From CAWFMO01 sp963817065 (GTDB lineage Bacteria > Actinomycetota > Thermoleophilia > Solirubrobacterales > 70-9), in the NCBI GenBank assembly GCA_963817065.1, contig CAWFMO010000001.1, positions 310,001 to 374,000 on the forward strand: a DNA stretch of 64,000 bases, read 5' to 3'. Positions 40,327 to 50,939 of this stretch are shown here, piece after piece; within the stretch, counting starts at the first letter, position 1; each line of letters opens with the position of its first letter. The notes under the pieces are model-generated. The model did not search any database and had not been told where the DNA came from. It saw only the letters and a program-made list of their open reading frames with translations. The translations under genes were made by a program, and so were the position numbers.

Positions 40327-41919
40327 GTGGAAATGGAAGATCGACGGCGATGGATCGCCCTCTACGTCCTCTGCGTCGGGATGCTGATGATCGTCCTCGA
40401 CGCGACGATCGTCAACGTCGCCCTGCCGACGATCCAGGAGGATCTGGGCTTCGCGCAGAACGACCTCGCGTGGGTCGTCAACGCGTACCTGATCGCGTTC
40501 GGCGGCCTGCTGCTGCTCGCCGGGCGGATCGGGGACCTGATCGGCCAGCGGCGCATCTTTCTCATCGGTCTCGCCGTGTTCATCGCCGCGTCGCTTCTCT
40601 GCGCGCTCGCCAACAGCCAGGGCCTGCTGATCGGGGCACGGTTCGTCCAGGGAGTCGGCGGTGCGCTGACGTCCGCCGTCATCCTCGGGATGATCGTGAC
40701 CATGTTCCCGGAGCCGCGGGAGCAGGCCAAGGCGATCGGCGTCTACACCTTCGTCGCCGTCGCCGGCGGTTCGCTCGGGTTGCTCGCGGGCGGCGTGCTG
40801 ACCGAGGCGATCAACTGGCACTGGATCTTCTTGATCAACGTGCCGATCGGCATCGCCACGGCGTTGTTCGCGATCAGGCTCGTCCCCGATCGCGAGGGGA
40901 TCGGCCTGACCGCCGGAGCCGATCTCCCCGGCGCCGCGCTGCTCACCGGCGGGCTGATGCTCGGCGTCTACACGATCCTCGGGGTCACCGAGGAGGGCTG
41001 GGGATCGAGCCAGACGCTCGCGCTCGGCGCGGTCTCGATCGCGCTCATCGCCGCCTTCCTCGCCCGCCAGGCCCGGGTCGCGAACCCGTTGATGCCGTTG
41101 CGGCTGTTCCGCTCGCGCAACGTCGCCGGGGCGAATCTGGTCCAGGCCCTGCTCGTCGTCGGGATGTTCGGGATGTTCTTCCTCGGCGCCCTCTACATGC
41201 AGCAGATCCTCGGCTACGACGCGCTCGAGGTCGGCCTCGCCTATCTGCCGTTGACCGTGGTCATGGGGACGATGTCCTTCCGCTTCGCCGCGGCGCTCAA
41301 CCTGCGGTTCGGCGCGCTGACGACGCTGATCCCCGCGATGGCCCTGATCGTCGCCGGGCTGCTGCTCCTCGCCCGCACGCCGGTCGACGCGAGCTACGCG
41401 GTCGATCTGCTCCCGGCGATGATCCTGTTCGGGCTCGGGTCCGGGCTCGGCTTCCCGTCGCTGATGACGCTCGCGATGTCGGGCGCCACTGAGAGCGACT
41501 CGGGGCTCGCGTCGGGGCTCGTCAACACCAGCGTCCAGGTCGGGGGAGCGATCGGGCTCGCGGTGCTCGCCACCTTCGCGACCCAGCGCACCGACGGACT
41601 GCTCGACGACGGCGAGTCGGCGGCCTCGGCGCTCAACTCCGGCTTCCACCTCGCGTACCTGATCGCCGCCGGGCTGGTGCTTGTCGCGATCGTCGTCGCG
41701 CTCACCGTCCTGCGCTCGCCGGCGCCCGAGGCCGCCGCCGAGCCGGCTGTCGATGTGACCCCCGGGCCTGCGCCCGAGCCGGCCGAGGGCCCGCCGATCG
41801 AGGCGATCCCGCTGCCGGCCGACGCCGCGGTCCCCGGCGGCTGCGTCGAGACCGGCTTGCGGGTGACGATCGGGTGCGGCGGGTGCACCGGCTCCGAGCC
41901 GGAGGCCTCGACCGGCTAG
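40327..41919 (+). CDS. MFS exporter, DHA2 (14-helix drug:H+ antiporter) family
   Basis: 530 residues, about 14 helices. MIVLDATIVNVALPTIQEDLG is motif D1 of drug antiporters. GRIGDLIGQRRIF is MFS motif A, and ARFVQGVGGAL precedes motif C at LGLLAGGVLTEAINWHWIF. Such proteins expel drugs or toxic metabolites with protons. The tail is odd: a Pro/Ala-rich extension ends with GGCVETGLRVTIGCGGC, carrying three cysteines. GTG 40327 is favoured by the TATAGT seven bases upstream; ATG 40333 is the alternative. Confidence 0.9.
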   Translation: MEMEDRRRWIALYVLCVGMLMIVLDATIVNVALPTIQEDLGFAQNDLAWVVNAYLIAFGGLLLLAGRIGDLIGQRRIFLIGLAVFIAASLLCALANSQGLLIGARFVQGVGGALTSAVILGMIVTMFPEPREQAKAIGVYTFVAVAGGSLGLLAGGVLTEAINWHWIFLINVPIGIATALFAIRLVPDREGIGLTAGADLPGAALLTGGLMLGVYTILGVTEEGWGSSQTLALGAVSIALIAAFLARQARVANPLMPLRLFRSRNVAGANLVQALLVVGMFGMFFLGALYMQQILGYDALEVGLAYLPLTVVMGTMSFRFAAALNLRFGALTTLIPAMALIVAGLLLLARTPVDASYAVDLLPAMILFGLGSGLGFPSLMTLAMSGATESDSGLASGLVNTSVQVGGAIGLAVLATFATQRTDGLLDDGESAASALNSGFHLAYLIAAGLVLVAIVVALTVLRSPAPEAAAEPAVDVTPGPAPEPAEGPPIEAIPLPADAAVPGGCVETGLRVTIGCGGCTGSEPEASTG

Positions 41920-43619
41920 CCGACGCCGCCGTCGCGGCGGCGGTTGAGCGCCTCGTGCAACGAGCGGACGACGAGGGCGCCGTCCCCGACGGCGGACGCC
42001 ACCCTCTTGGTCGAGCCGCTTCGCACGTCTCCGACGGCGAAGACATCCGGCCGAGTGGTCTCGAGCAGCAGGGGCCGGCCGTCGGCGCCTCCCCGATGCT
42101 CCCCAAAGATCTGATGGCGCTCCGCGTCCCGGCCGCTGACGATGAATCCCTTGTCGTCGAGGCCGACCAGGCCGCCGAGGTCCTCGGTCCGCGGGGAGGC
42201 GCCGATCATCGCGAACACGGCCCTGACCTCGAGCCGGCGCTCGGTCTGATCCCGCCCGACGATCGCGACCGCTTCGAGCTCTTCGTCGCCGTCGAGGGAC
42301 TTGACCTCGAATCCCTCGTGGATCTCGACATTGTCGGCCGCCTCGATGCGGTCGATGAGATAGCTCGACATCGTCTCGGTCAACGCGCGCCGGACCACGA
42401 GGTGGATCCGCCGGGCGTAGGAGGTCATGTTGACCGCCGCCTGTCCGGCCGAGTTGCCTCCGCCGACCACGACCACGTCCTGGCCCGAGCACTGGAGCGC
42501 CTCGAGGTGGGTCGCCGCGTAATAGAGGCCGAGGCCCTCGAAGCGCTCGGCTCCTTCGGCCGGCAGGCGTCGATAGTCGGCGCCGACGGCGAGGACGACG
42601 AGACGGGCGGAGAGCTCCTGGCCGTCGGCGAGCGCGAGCGAGCGGACGCCGTCGCTCTCGGACACGGAGAACTGGCAGCCTTCGTGCGCGCTCGAGATCA
42701 CGGCGCCGAACTTCCGCGCTTGGAGCGTCGCCCGCTGGGTCAGGTCTGACCCGGAGAGACCGGTGGGAAAGCCGAGGTAGTTCTCGATCCGGGCGCTGGT
42801 CCCCGCTTGCCCGCCCGGCGCGAAGCGCTCGATGACGAGCGTCGAGAGGCCCTCGGAGGAGGCGTAGACGGCGGACGCGAGGCCCGCCGGGCCCGCCCCG
42901 AGCACGACGGCGTCGAAGGTCTCCTGATCGACCTTGGCGCGCAGGCCGAGCTCGTCGGCGACCTCGGTGACCGTCGGGCGCCGCAGGACGTTGTGGGTTC
43001 GAACCAGAACCGGGCATTCGTCGGTGCCGATCCCAAGCCGCTCGAGCAGCGCCTTGCTCTCCTCGTCGTTGTCGATGTCGGCCCAGTTGAACGGGACGAG
43101 GTTGCGCTGAAGCAGCTCGCGGATCGCGAAGGCGTCCCCCGACGAGCGCTTGCCGATCAGCAGCTCGAATCCGAGTCCCTGGTCCTTGAGCCACTCGCGG
43201 CGCACGACCATGGTCCGCAGGAGGAGGTCGCCGAGCTCGGCGGCGCCGGCAACCAGCTTGCGCAGCGCTTCCGGTGAAAGGACGAGCAGCTTGGTGTCCT
43301 CGGCGACGACGCCCCGGGCGAGCGTCGGCTCGCCCGTGAACATCGAGATGTCGCCGATGAACGTGCCCTCCTGGCACTGGGTGAAGTAGTGGTCGCCGTC
43401 GGGCTGGCGGTCGATGACGTCGACGGCTCCCGAGAGGACGACGAAGAACGACGCGTCCCGCTCCGCCTGCTCGAAGATCACGTCTCCGGGGGAGAACGAG
43501 CGCTCCTCGGCGATCTCGGCCAGCTGCTCGGTCTGCGCCGCCGTCAGGCGAGGGAAGAGGACTGGATCGTTCGGGTCCAGGAAGCCGGGCATCGGCTCCG
43601 GTGAGGTGTATCGGCTCAC
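41916..43619 (-). CDS. CNMP-domain thioredoxin reductase-like flavoprotein
   Basis: 567 residues. Residues 15-140 are a cyclic-nucleotide-binding-type jelly roll (GDVIFEQAERDASFFVVLSG; EGTFIGDISMFTGEPTLARG). A thioredoxin-like segment follows (SSGDAFAIRELLQRNLVPFNW). The FAD/NADPH reductase part has VLGAGPAGLASAVYA and VVVGGGNSAGQAA. The redox-active CxxC of thioredoxin reductases is absent (YYAATHLE there). Such proteins may be reductases driven by other redox groups. The start GTG 43619 has TACCTT six bases before it. It ends in a four-base CTAG overlap with the MFS gene. Confidence 0.85.
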   Translation of the reverse strand: MSRYTSPEPMPGFLDPNDPVLFPRLTAAQTEQLAEIAEERSFSPGDVIFEQAERDASFFVVLSGAVDVIDRQPDGDHYFTQCQEGTFIGDISMFTGEPTLARGVVAEDTKLLVLSPEALRKLVAGAAELGDLLLRTMVVRREWLKDQGLGFELLIGKRSSGDAFAIRELLQRNLVPFNWADIDNDEESKALLERLGIGTDECPVLVRTHNVLRRPTVTEVADELGLRAKVDQETFDAVVLGAGPAGLASAVYASSEGLSTLVIERFAPGGQAGTSARIENYLGFPTGLSGSDLTQRATLQARKFGAVISSAHEGCQFSVSESDGVRSLALADGQELSARLVVLAVGADYRRLPAEGAERFEGLGLYYAATHLEALQCSGQDVVVVGGGNSAGQAAVNMTSYARRIHLVVRRALTETMSSYLIDRIEAADNVEIHEGFEVKSLDGDEELEAVAIVGRDQTERRLEVRAVFAMIGASPRTEDLGGLVGLDDKGFIVSGRDAERHQIFGEHRGGADGRPLLLETTRPDVFAVGDVRSGSTKRVASAVGDGALVVRSLHEALNRRRDGGVG

Positions 43620-43653
43620 GAGCTAAAGGTAGCCGGAGCCGGCTATCGGCAGG

Positions 43654-44439
43654 CTAGGCGCTCGTATCGCGGGCGCGCTCGGGGAAGGTGCGCTCGGCGC
43701 CCTCCTCGAGCTCGGCCGCGACCTTGCCCGGCTCGCCGCTGATCTCGGTCTCGTGTCCGGCCCAGACCGTCCGCGGCCGCAGCCCGGCGAGCTTGCGCAG
43801 CGAGGCGCGGGCCTTGCCGGTGTCCCAGTTGAAGGCGGGGTGGGGCACCGTCGCCTTATGGCCCTTGAGGTCCGGGTCATCGAGCTCGTCGAGCGGCTTG
43901 AGGCGCTCGGGGTCGGCGAAGTAGACGGTGTCGGAGACCAGCGCCAACCCGTCGGACTGGCGCCAGAGCCCGATCAGCCCCGGCGCGTGACCGGGGAAGT
44001 GGAGGACCTCGAAGCCCGCGACCTCGTCGCCCTCGGAGACCGTGCCCTCGAGCTCGACCGGGCCGCCGTCCCAGCGCCGGTGCAGGGTGGGGTAGATCCA
44101 GCGCACGGGCGCGAACGAGAGCTTCGAGTGGTCCCAGTAGGAGAGCTTCCACTCCTTGCGCTCGGCGTCGGCGACCTCGTCGGGGTGGCAGTAGACCGGT
44201 GCGTCGAGGCCGGGGGCGCTGCCGCGATGGTCGGTGTGGGCGTGGCCGAGCACGATGCGCTTCAGACCGCCGAGCGACTCAGCCGCCTTGGCGAGCGACT
44301 TGGTCATCGGCTTGGTGCCGGCGTCGTACATCGTCACCCCGTCGCCGTCGGAGATGAAGTAGACGTTCATCCCGCCCTTGATGTCGCCGGCGACGCGCCA
44401 GACTCCGTCGCTGATCTGCTCAGGGGTGGAATCGGCCAC
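43654..44439 (-). CDS. MBL-fold metallohydrolase
   Basis: 261 residues. LGHAHTDHRG carries the HxHxDH metal motif, FEVLHFPGHAPG the next His, ALVSDTVYF the Asp, and WAGHETE the last His. The N-terminus DGVWRVAGDIKGGMNVYFI is typical of glyoxalase II-like hydrolases. GTG 44439 is chosen since TAGAGT is seven bases upstream (44452-44447); GTG 44448 would overlap the hexamer. Substrate unknown. Confidence 0.85.
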   Translation of the reverse strand: MADSTPEQISDGVWRVAGDIKGGMNVYFISDGDGVTMYDAGTKPMTKSLAKAAESLGGLKRIVLGHAHTDHRGSAPGLDAPVYCHPDEVADAERKEWKLSYWDHSKLSFAPVRWIYPTLHRRWDGGPVELEGTVSEGDEVAGFEVLHFPGHAPGLIGLWRQSDGLALVSDTVYFADPERLKPLDELDDPDLKGHKATVPHPAFNWDTGKARASLRKLAGLRPRTVWAGHETEISGEPGKVAAELEEGAERTFPERARDTSA

Positions 44440-44481
44440 GGCTCGCACTCTATGCCCTCGCCATCCATCTAGGATCGCCGC

Positions 44482-44568
44482 GTGCCGCGCACCTGGGTGA
44501 TCGCCATGTGGATCCTCGTCGCCTGCCTGCTCGCCTCGATCGTGATCGCGGCCGCGAAGCTGTCCTGA
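44482..44568 (+). CDS. 28-residue single-helix membrane peptide
   Basis: GTG at 44482 to TGA at 44566-44568. The product (VPRTWVIAMWILVACLLASI, then VIAAAKLS) is one hydrophobic helix with charged ends. TAGGAT (44470-44475) is six bases before the GTG, the same spacing as the leaderless starts elsewhere in the window. It lies between divergent MBL and UspA genes. The evidence is the promoter arrangement and membrane profile; no homology is known to me. Confidence 0.5.
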   Translation: MPRTWVIAMWILVACLLASIVIAAAKLS

Positions 44569-44600
44569 CGGGGGCGTACCCCGCGAGCGGCGGCGGCGGA

Positions 44601-44642
44601 TATAAGATGACCCGGCCCGTGCAGCACGACGCCCGAGGAGGC
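44601..44642 (+). promoter_or_regulatory. UspA promoter -10 and SD region
   Basis: TATAAG at 44601-44606 is a good -10 element. A GAGGAG Shine-Dalgarno sequence lies around 44635-44641, about seven bases before ATG 44646. So this gene, unlike most of its neighbours, has a leader of some 30 bases. Confidence 0.5.
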
Positions 44643-44645
44643 GCG

Positions 44646-45089
44646 ATGTTCGAGAAGATTGTGGTTGGCACCGACGGATCCGAGACCGCCAGCGAAGCGG
44701 TTCACCAGGCGGCCGAGCTGGCGAAGATCTCGAAGTCAGAGCTCAACCTGGTCAGCGCCTACGAGCCCGTCTCGCAGTCGCAGCTGCGCGAGGAGTCGAC
44801 CGACGTCCCGGGCGACGTCGCCAACGTGGTCAACCCGCGCCAGGAAGTGAACGTCACCCTCGACAACGCCGAGGGCTCGGCGAAGAAGCTGAAGGTCTCG
44901 GTCAAGAAGCACCCGCGCGAGGGCGACCCCGCCGACGCGATCCTCGACGTCGCCGAGGAGATCGGCGCCGACCTGATCATCGTCGGCAACAAGGGCATGA
45001 CCGGCGCCAAGCGCTTCCTGCTCGGCAGCGTCCCGAACAAGGTCTCGCATCACGCGCCTTGCTCGGTGATGATCATCCAGACGACTTAG
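44646..45089 (+). CDS. Universal stress protein (UspA family)
   Basis: 147 residues, one Usp domain. It starts KIVVGTDGSETASEAVHQA and ends with the ATP-binding loop VGNKGMTGAKRFLLGS (Gx2Gx9GS), so it is an ATP-binding UspA type. These proteins bind nucleotides and aid survival under stress; the exact role is unknown. A strong hairpin follows the gene at 45112-45198. Confidence 0.92.
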   Translation: MFEKIVVGTDGSETASEAVHQAAELAKISKSELNLVSAYEPVSQSQLREESTDVPGDVANVVNPRQEVNVTLDNAEGSAKKLKVSVKKHPREGDPADAILDVAEEIGADLIIVGNKGMTGAKRFLLGSVPNKVSHHAPCSVMIIQTT

Positions 45090-45111
45090 GGCTGCCGGCC
45101 CGCCTAGGGCT

Positions 45112-45198
45112 GCGGGCGCCGGCCGGCACCCCGTCCAGAGGCGAGAAAGTCAAAAGAACTGCGAATCGCCTCTGGCCGGGGCACCGGCCGGCGCCCGC
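45112..45198. terminator. Large hairpin between convergent genes, probable two-way terminator
   Basis: Two 33-base arms (45112-45144 and 45166-45198) are inverted copies with 30 of 33 matching positions, separated by 21 bases that are AT-richer. It lies in the gap between the convergent UspA and S8 protease genes (stops at 45089 and 45213). There is no T-run, so an intrinsic terminator of the usual form is not shown; it may also be a repeat element. Confidence 0.6.
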
Positions 45199-45212
45199 TG
45201 GACCGTGTGGGA

Positions 45213-46609
45213 TCAGCAGGCGGTCTCGGTTGTCGCGCGCCCTGCGTCGAGCAAGCCGGCGCCGAATATGGTCGCGTCGTAGGGCTCGCCGAGGTTTGAC
45301 TTGCGCGCCGTGCCGGCCAGCTGGCACTCGATACGCGAGGGCTTCGGGTGGGCGCCGATCACGCCGCTCGCGAGCACGAGCGCCGCGACGCCGGTGGCGT
45401 GCGCGGATGCCATCGAGGTGCCCATGTAGCCGGTCGGGAAGCCGAAGCTCTTGAGGCTCGGCCCGAGCAGCGTCAGCTGGGCGATCGGCCGGTCCTGCGT
45501 CTTGCAGAGGCCCCCCGACTCCCCGCGCCCGCCGGGGGCGACGATGTCGAGCCCGGGGCCGCGGTTGGAGTAGTCGGCCGAGCAGGCGCCCTCGGTCGTC
45601 GCGCCGACGCCGAGCACGCCGGGGATCCGGGCCGGGAACGAGACCGAGGTCAGGCCGCCGTTGCCGGTCGCCGCGACGACCAGCGCCCCGCGCGCGGTCG
45701 CCGCGCGAACCGCCTGGCAGATGCCGCGGATCTGCTTGCAGCTGCTGACCGCGCCCCCGAACTCGAAGCTCATGTTGATGATCCGCGCCCCGTGTTCGGC
45801 GGCGAAGCGGATCCCCTTGGCGATGTCGGCGGCGTCGCCCTCGCCGGCGGCGTTCAGGACCCGGACCGGGATCAGCTTCGCGCCGTAGGCGAGCCCGGTC
45901 AGCGCTCGTCCGTTGCCGGTCTGCTCGGCGATCGTCCCCGCGATGTGGGTCCCGTGGCCGTCCTGGTCGAGGGGCACGCGGTCCGGGGCGACGAAGTCCG
46001 ATCCGGGCAGGAACTGGTGCGGCGAGAAGTCGGGGCTCTTGGCGAAGCGCGGCTTCATCGACCTGAACGCGATCCCCGTGTCGAGCACAGCGATCTTGAT
46101 CCCCGAGCCACCGGCCCGGCCGCGCTGGCGCTCAGCGCCGCCCATGCTCGCGGAGCGTCGATCCCGCCGCGCGCCTCGAACGGAAGCGGCGTCGGCGGCA
46201 CCGGCTTGCCGGCCGCGTCGAGCACCGGCGGCACACAGCCGCTGCCGCAGGGGAGGAAGTTCCACTGTTGGGCGCGCCAGCCGCCGGGCGAAGACCCCGC
46301 GCCGGGGTCGTTGGGCACGAAGGACGGACCGGCGCTCTGCGCGGCGCGGGCGATGTAGTTGGGGAGCGCGTAGTCGACGCGCTCGTTGCCGGCCAGCGAT
46401 TCGGCGGCCTCCGCGACCGGGACCCCGGGCGGGAGCTCGACCCGCCGCTCGGCCCCGCCCTCGAAGCGCACGAGCAGCTCGCCGTCGACGAAGCCGGCGC
46501 CGGCCTCGGTGGGCGCGGAATCGGCCGCGGAGGCCTCAGCCCCCGCGCCCGGGATCACGGCCGCCAGGGCGCACGCGAGCAACAGGAATGAGAGTCGGCT
46601 TGGGATCAT
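45213..46609 (-). pseudogene. S8 subtilisin-like protease gene with one frameshift
   Basis: The first frame (ATG 46609) gives a signal peptide, then VDGELLVRFEGG (an inhibitor/propeptide-like I9 segment) and a Gly-rich hinge with GGIDAPRAWAAL. The second frame resumes at GGSGIKIAVLDTGIAF and continues through DGHGTHIAGTIAE, ATGNGG and GTSMASAHATGVAAL: complete Asp, His, Asn, Ser motifs of S8. The shift falls near 46110-46125 (GCCGGGCCGGTGG), consistent with loss of one base. A repaired protein would have about 465 residues. Sequencing error cannot be excluded. Confidence 0.8.
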
Positions 46610-46663
46610 CGTTCCGGCAGGCGTAGAACACCCCGCTTTGACCGAAGTTTCCCTCGCGGCGGT

Positions 46664-48760
<2,097 letters not shown>

Positions 48761-48845
48761 CCAGTCCTCTCTCCGGTTCCCCAAGGCCAGGGCGAGCCTA
48801 CCAGCGCCGACCCCGTCTGTGTGCGGTAACCGATACTGGTGGCGA

Positions 48846-49313
48846 ATGAGCGAGCCGAGCTTCAGCCCCGAGGACGAGCGCATGATGCGGCTCGCGCTCG
48901 AGCGCGCCGCGGGGGCCGCCGGCCACGAGGACGTGCCGATCGGCAGCGTCGTCTCCCGCGGCGGCGAGCCGATCGCCGCGACCGCCAACGAGCGCGAGCT
49001 GCGCGCCGATCCCACCGCCCACGCCGAGGTACTCGCGCTGCGCGAGGCGGCCGCGGCGCTCGGCGGCTGGCGGCTGCCCGGCACGACCCTCTACGTCACC
49101 CTCGAGCCGTGCCCGATGTGTGCCGGCGCGATCTCGCTCGCCCGCGTGCCGCGCGTCGTCTACGCGGCCGGCGACCCGAAGTCGGGAGCGCTCGGCGGCG
49201 CGATCGACCTCTACGCGGGCCCGGGGATCAACCACCGCCCGCTGGTCGAGGGCGGCCTGCTCGCCGCCGAGGCCGGGGCCCTGCTCGAGTCGTTCTTCGC
49301 CGCGCGTCGCTAG
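48846..49313 (+). CDS. tadA: Nucleoside/tRNA adenosine deaminase-type protein
   Basis: 155 residues. Zinc deaminase motifs HAEVLALREAA (HAE) and LEPCPMCAGAI (PCxxC) are intact, with GAIDLYAGPGINHRPLVEGG in the C-terminal part. The layout fits TadA, which converts the wobble adenosine of tRNA-Arg to inosine; other nucleoside deaminases share it. GATACT is eight bases before ATG 48846. The stop shares CTAG with the next convergent gene. Confidence 0.85.
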   Translation: MSEPSFSPEDERMMRLALERAAGAAGHEDVPIGSVVSRGGEPIAATANERELRADPTAHAEVLALREAAAALGGWRLPGTTLYVTLEPCPMCAGAISLARVPRVVYAAGDPKSGALGGAIDLYAGPGINHRPLVEGGLLAAEAGALLESFFAARR

Positions 49314-50191
49314 CTGTATCGCCTCGCGGCGCGACCCGCCGAGGACCCGTAGGAGCCGCCGAAGAGGACGGCGTGGACGAGCAGCGGCAGCAGCTGCCAG
49401 AGCTCGATCCGCTCACCGTGTCCCTCGGCGAGCGGGTGGGCCTCGTCATAGGCGGCGTGGGCGCGCTCGCTCGGCCCCCCGAACAGCCGCAGCATCGCGA
49501 GGTCGATCTCGCGGTGGCCGCCGTGGGCGGCGGGGTCGATCAGCCACGGCTCGCCGGTCGCGTCGGCGAGCACGTTGCCGCCCCAGAGGTCTCCGTGGAG
49601 GCGCGAAGGCGGCTCGGCCGGGCCCGCGAGCTCGCCGATCCGCTCGCAGACCGATTCGACCGCGGCGCGGTCGCGGCCCGAGATCGAGCCGCGCTCGCTC
49701 GCCATCTCGAGCAGCGGGCGCAGCCGCTGCTCGGCGTAGAGCTCGGGCCAGTCGGGCCCGGCTTCGGACGGAAGGGCTACCGAGCCGATCCGCAGCGTCG
49801 TGTCGGGTGAGCCCGGGGGGAGCTCGCCGTGGGCGCCGGCGCCGGCGCGGTGGAGCGCCGCGAGGCCCCTCCCGAGCCGCTCCTCGCCGGGGGATGAGAG
49901 CGAGCCGGCCTCGACGAGCTCGAGAGCGAGCCACGGCGGCCGCTCGCCGGCGCCGACCACCTCGGGCACCGCGACCGCCCCGGGCTCGGCGAGCCAGCGC
50001 AGCCCCGCGGCCTCGGCGGCGAACTCGGCGGCCTCGGCGCCGGCGCGCGACTTCACGAACACCGCCCGCCCCGATTCGAGCTCGACCCGCCATGCGTCGT
50101 TGATCGATCCGCCGCCGAGTGGGCCGGCGGAGCGCACCGGCTCGCCGAGCCCGGCGGCGATCGCCTCGAGCAGCTCCTCGCCGGGGCTCAC
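49310..50191 (-). CDS. Fructosamine kinase-family protein
   Basis: 293 residues from GTG 50191, overlapping the LMW phosphatase stop (GTGA). It is kinase-like: AVFVKSRAGAEAAEF (Lys for ATP), SRLHGDLWGGNVLADATG (catalytic HGDLWxGN) and LIDPAAHGGHREIDLAML (DPAxxxGHRExDLAM) are the family fingerprints. These enzymes phosphorylate sugar-adduct amines for repair of glycated proteins, or related substrates. Pairing with a phosphatase is a known arrangement for fructosamine 3-kinase relatives. Confidence 0.92.
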   Translation of the reverse strand: MSPGEELLEAIAAGLGEPVRSAGPLGGGSINDAWRVELESGRAVFVKSRAGAEAAEFAAEAAGLRWLAEPGAVAVPEVVGAGERPPWLALELVEAGSLSSPGEERLGRGLAALHRAGAGAHGELPPGSPDTTLRIGSVALPSEAGPDWPELYAEQRLRPLLEMASERGSISGRDRAAVESVCERIGELAGPAEPPSRLHGDLWGGNVLADATGEPWLIDPAAHGGHREIDLAMLRLFGGPSERAHAAYDEAHPLAEGHGERIELWQLLPLLVHAVLFGGSYGSSAGRAARRYS

Positions 50192-50661
50192 GCGCCCGGT
50201 CGCAGGTCCTCGAGCAGCGCCGCGCACGAGCGCTCGACGATCTCGACAACCTCGGCGAACCCGTCGCCGCCGCCGTAGTAGGGGTCGGGGACGTCGAGCT
50301 CGGCGCCGTCTCCGTACTCGCGCAGCAGCCGCACCTTCTCGCGCGCCTCCGGGTCGGGCGCCAGCGCCAGCAGCCCGTCGCGGTTGGCGCGGTCCATCGC
50401 CACCAGCAGGTCGAAGCGCTCGAAGTCCTCGGCGGCGGCCTGGCGCGCCGCGCCGGTCAGCTCGACCCCCCGCTCCGCGGCCGCGGCGACCGATCGCGGG
50501 TCGGGCGGGTCACCGATGTGCCAGTCGCCGGTGCCCGCGCTCTCGACCTCGATCTCGTCGCCGAGCCCCGCGTCCGCGACCAGGCCGCGCATCACCGCCT
50601 CGGCGGTCGGCGAGCGGCAGATGTTGCCGAGACAGACGAAGAGGATGCGCGTCGATGGCAT
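50188..50661 (-). CDS. Low-molecular-weight protein tyrosine phosphatase
   Basis: 157 residues. The P-loop VCLGNICRSPTAE (CX5R) is near the N-terminus, and VPDPYYGG supplies the catalytic Asp. It is coupled to the fructosamine kinase gene. Some such phosphatases act on sugar phosphates (ribulosamine/erythrulosamine 5-phosphate) rather than phosphotyrosine, and the pairing here fits that role. ATG 50661 lies only nine bases after the 3' end of a tRNA-Ser gene on the same strand. Confidence 0.93.
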   Translation of the reverse strand: MPSTRILFVCLGNICRSPTAEAVMRGLVADAGLGDEIEVESAGTGDWHIGDPPDPRSVAAAAERGVELTGAARQAAAEDFERFDLLVAMDRANRDGLLALAPDPEAREKVRLLREYGDGAELDVPDPYYGGGDGFAEVVEIVERSCAALLEDLRPGA

Positions 50662-50670
50662 GGCCGTCAG

Positions 50671-50759
50671 CGGAGAGGGTGGGATTCGAACCCACGAGGC
50701 GGTTTAACCCGCCCACTCGCTTTCCAAGCGAGCTCCTTAAGCCACTCGGACACCTCTCC
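50671..50759 (-). tRNA. tRNA-Ser (anticodon GGA)
   Basis: 89 bases with acceptor stem GGAGAGG/CCTCTCC, a T-arm GTGGGTTCGAATCCCAC, a long variable arm typical of Ser, and anticodon loop TTGGAAA giving GGA. The discriminator is G. No CCA is encoded. The LMW phosphatase gene follows after nine bases on the same strand. Confidence 0.97.
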
Positions 50760-50939
50760 GGATGTTGACGGAAGGCTAATCGCTCGTTTCGCGGTTCACC
50801 GGCCGGGGTAAACAACTGCGGGTTGAAGGCGCAGGGTGCGACTTCAGCCGAGACAGAAGCAGTCGCATGGACCCGCAGGGGCACGCAGCCACGGTCCGGG
50901 CGCTACGCAGTGCAACGCAACTAAACGAGGAGGCAACAC
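50760..50939. other. Intergenic region with an inverted repeat
   Basis: About 180 bases. The tRNA-Ser promoter region (minus strand) lies in the left part. On the right, TGCGACT (50837-50843) and AGTCGCA (50861-50867) form a seven-base stem with a 17-base loop in the leader of the next gene. No further feature is supported. Confidence 0.35.

Noticed and set aside
50837..50867. Seven-base inverted repeat as an RNA gene
   Set aside because: A short stem with a 17-base loop in a leader is common by chance; no further structure seen.
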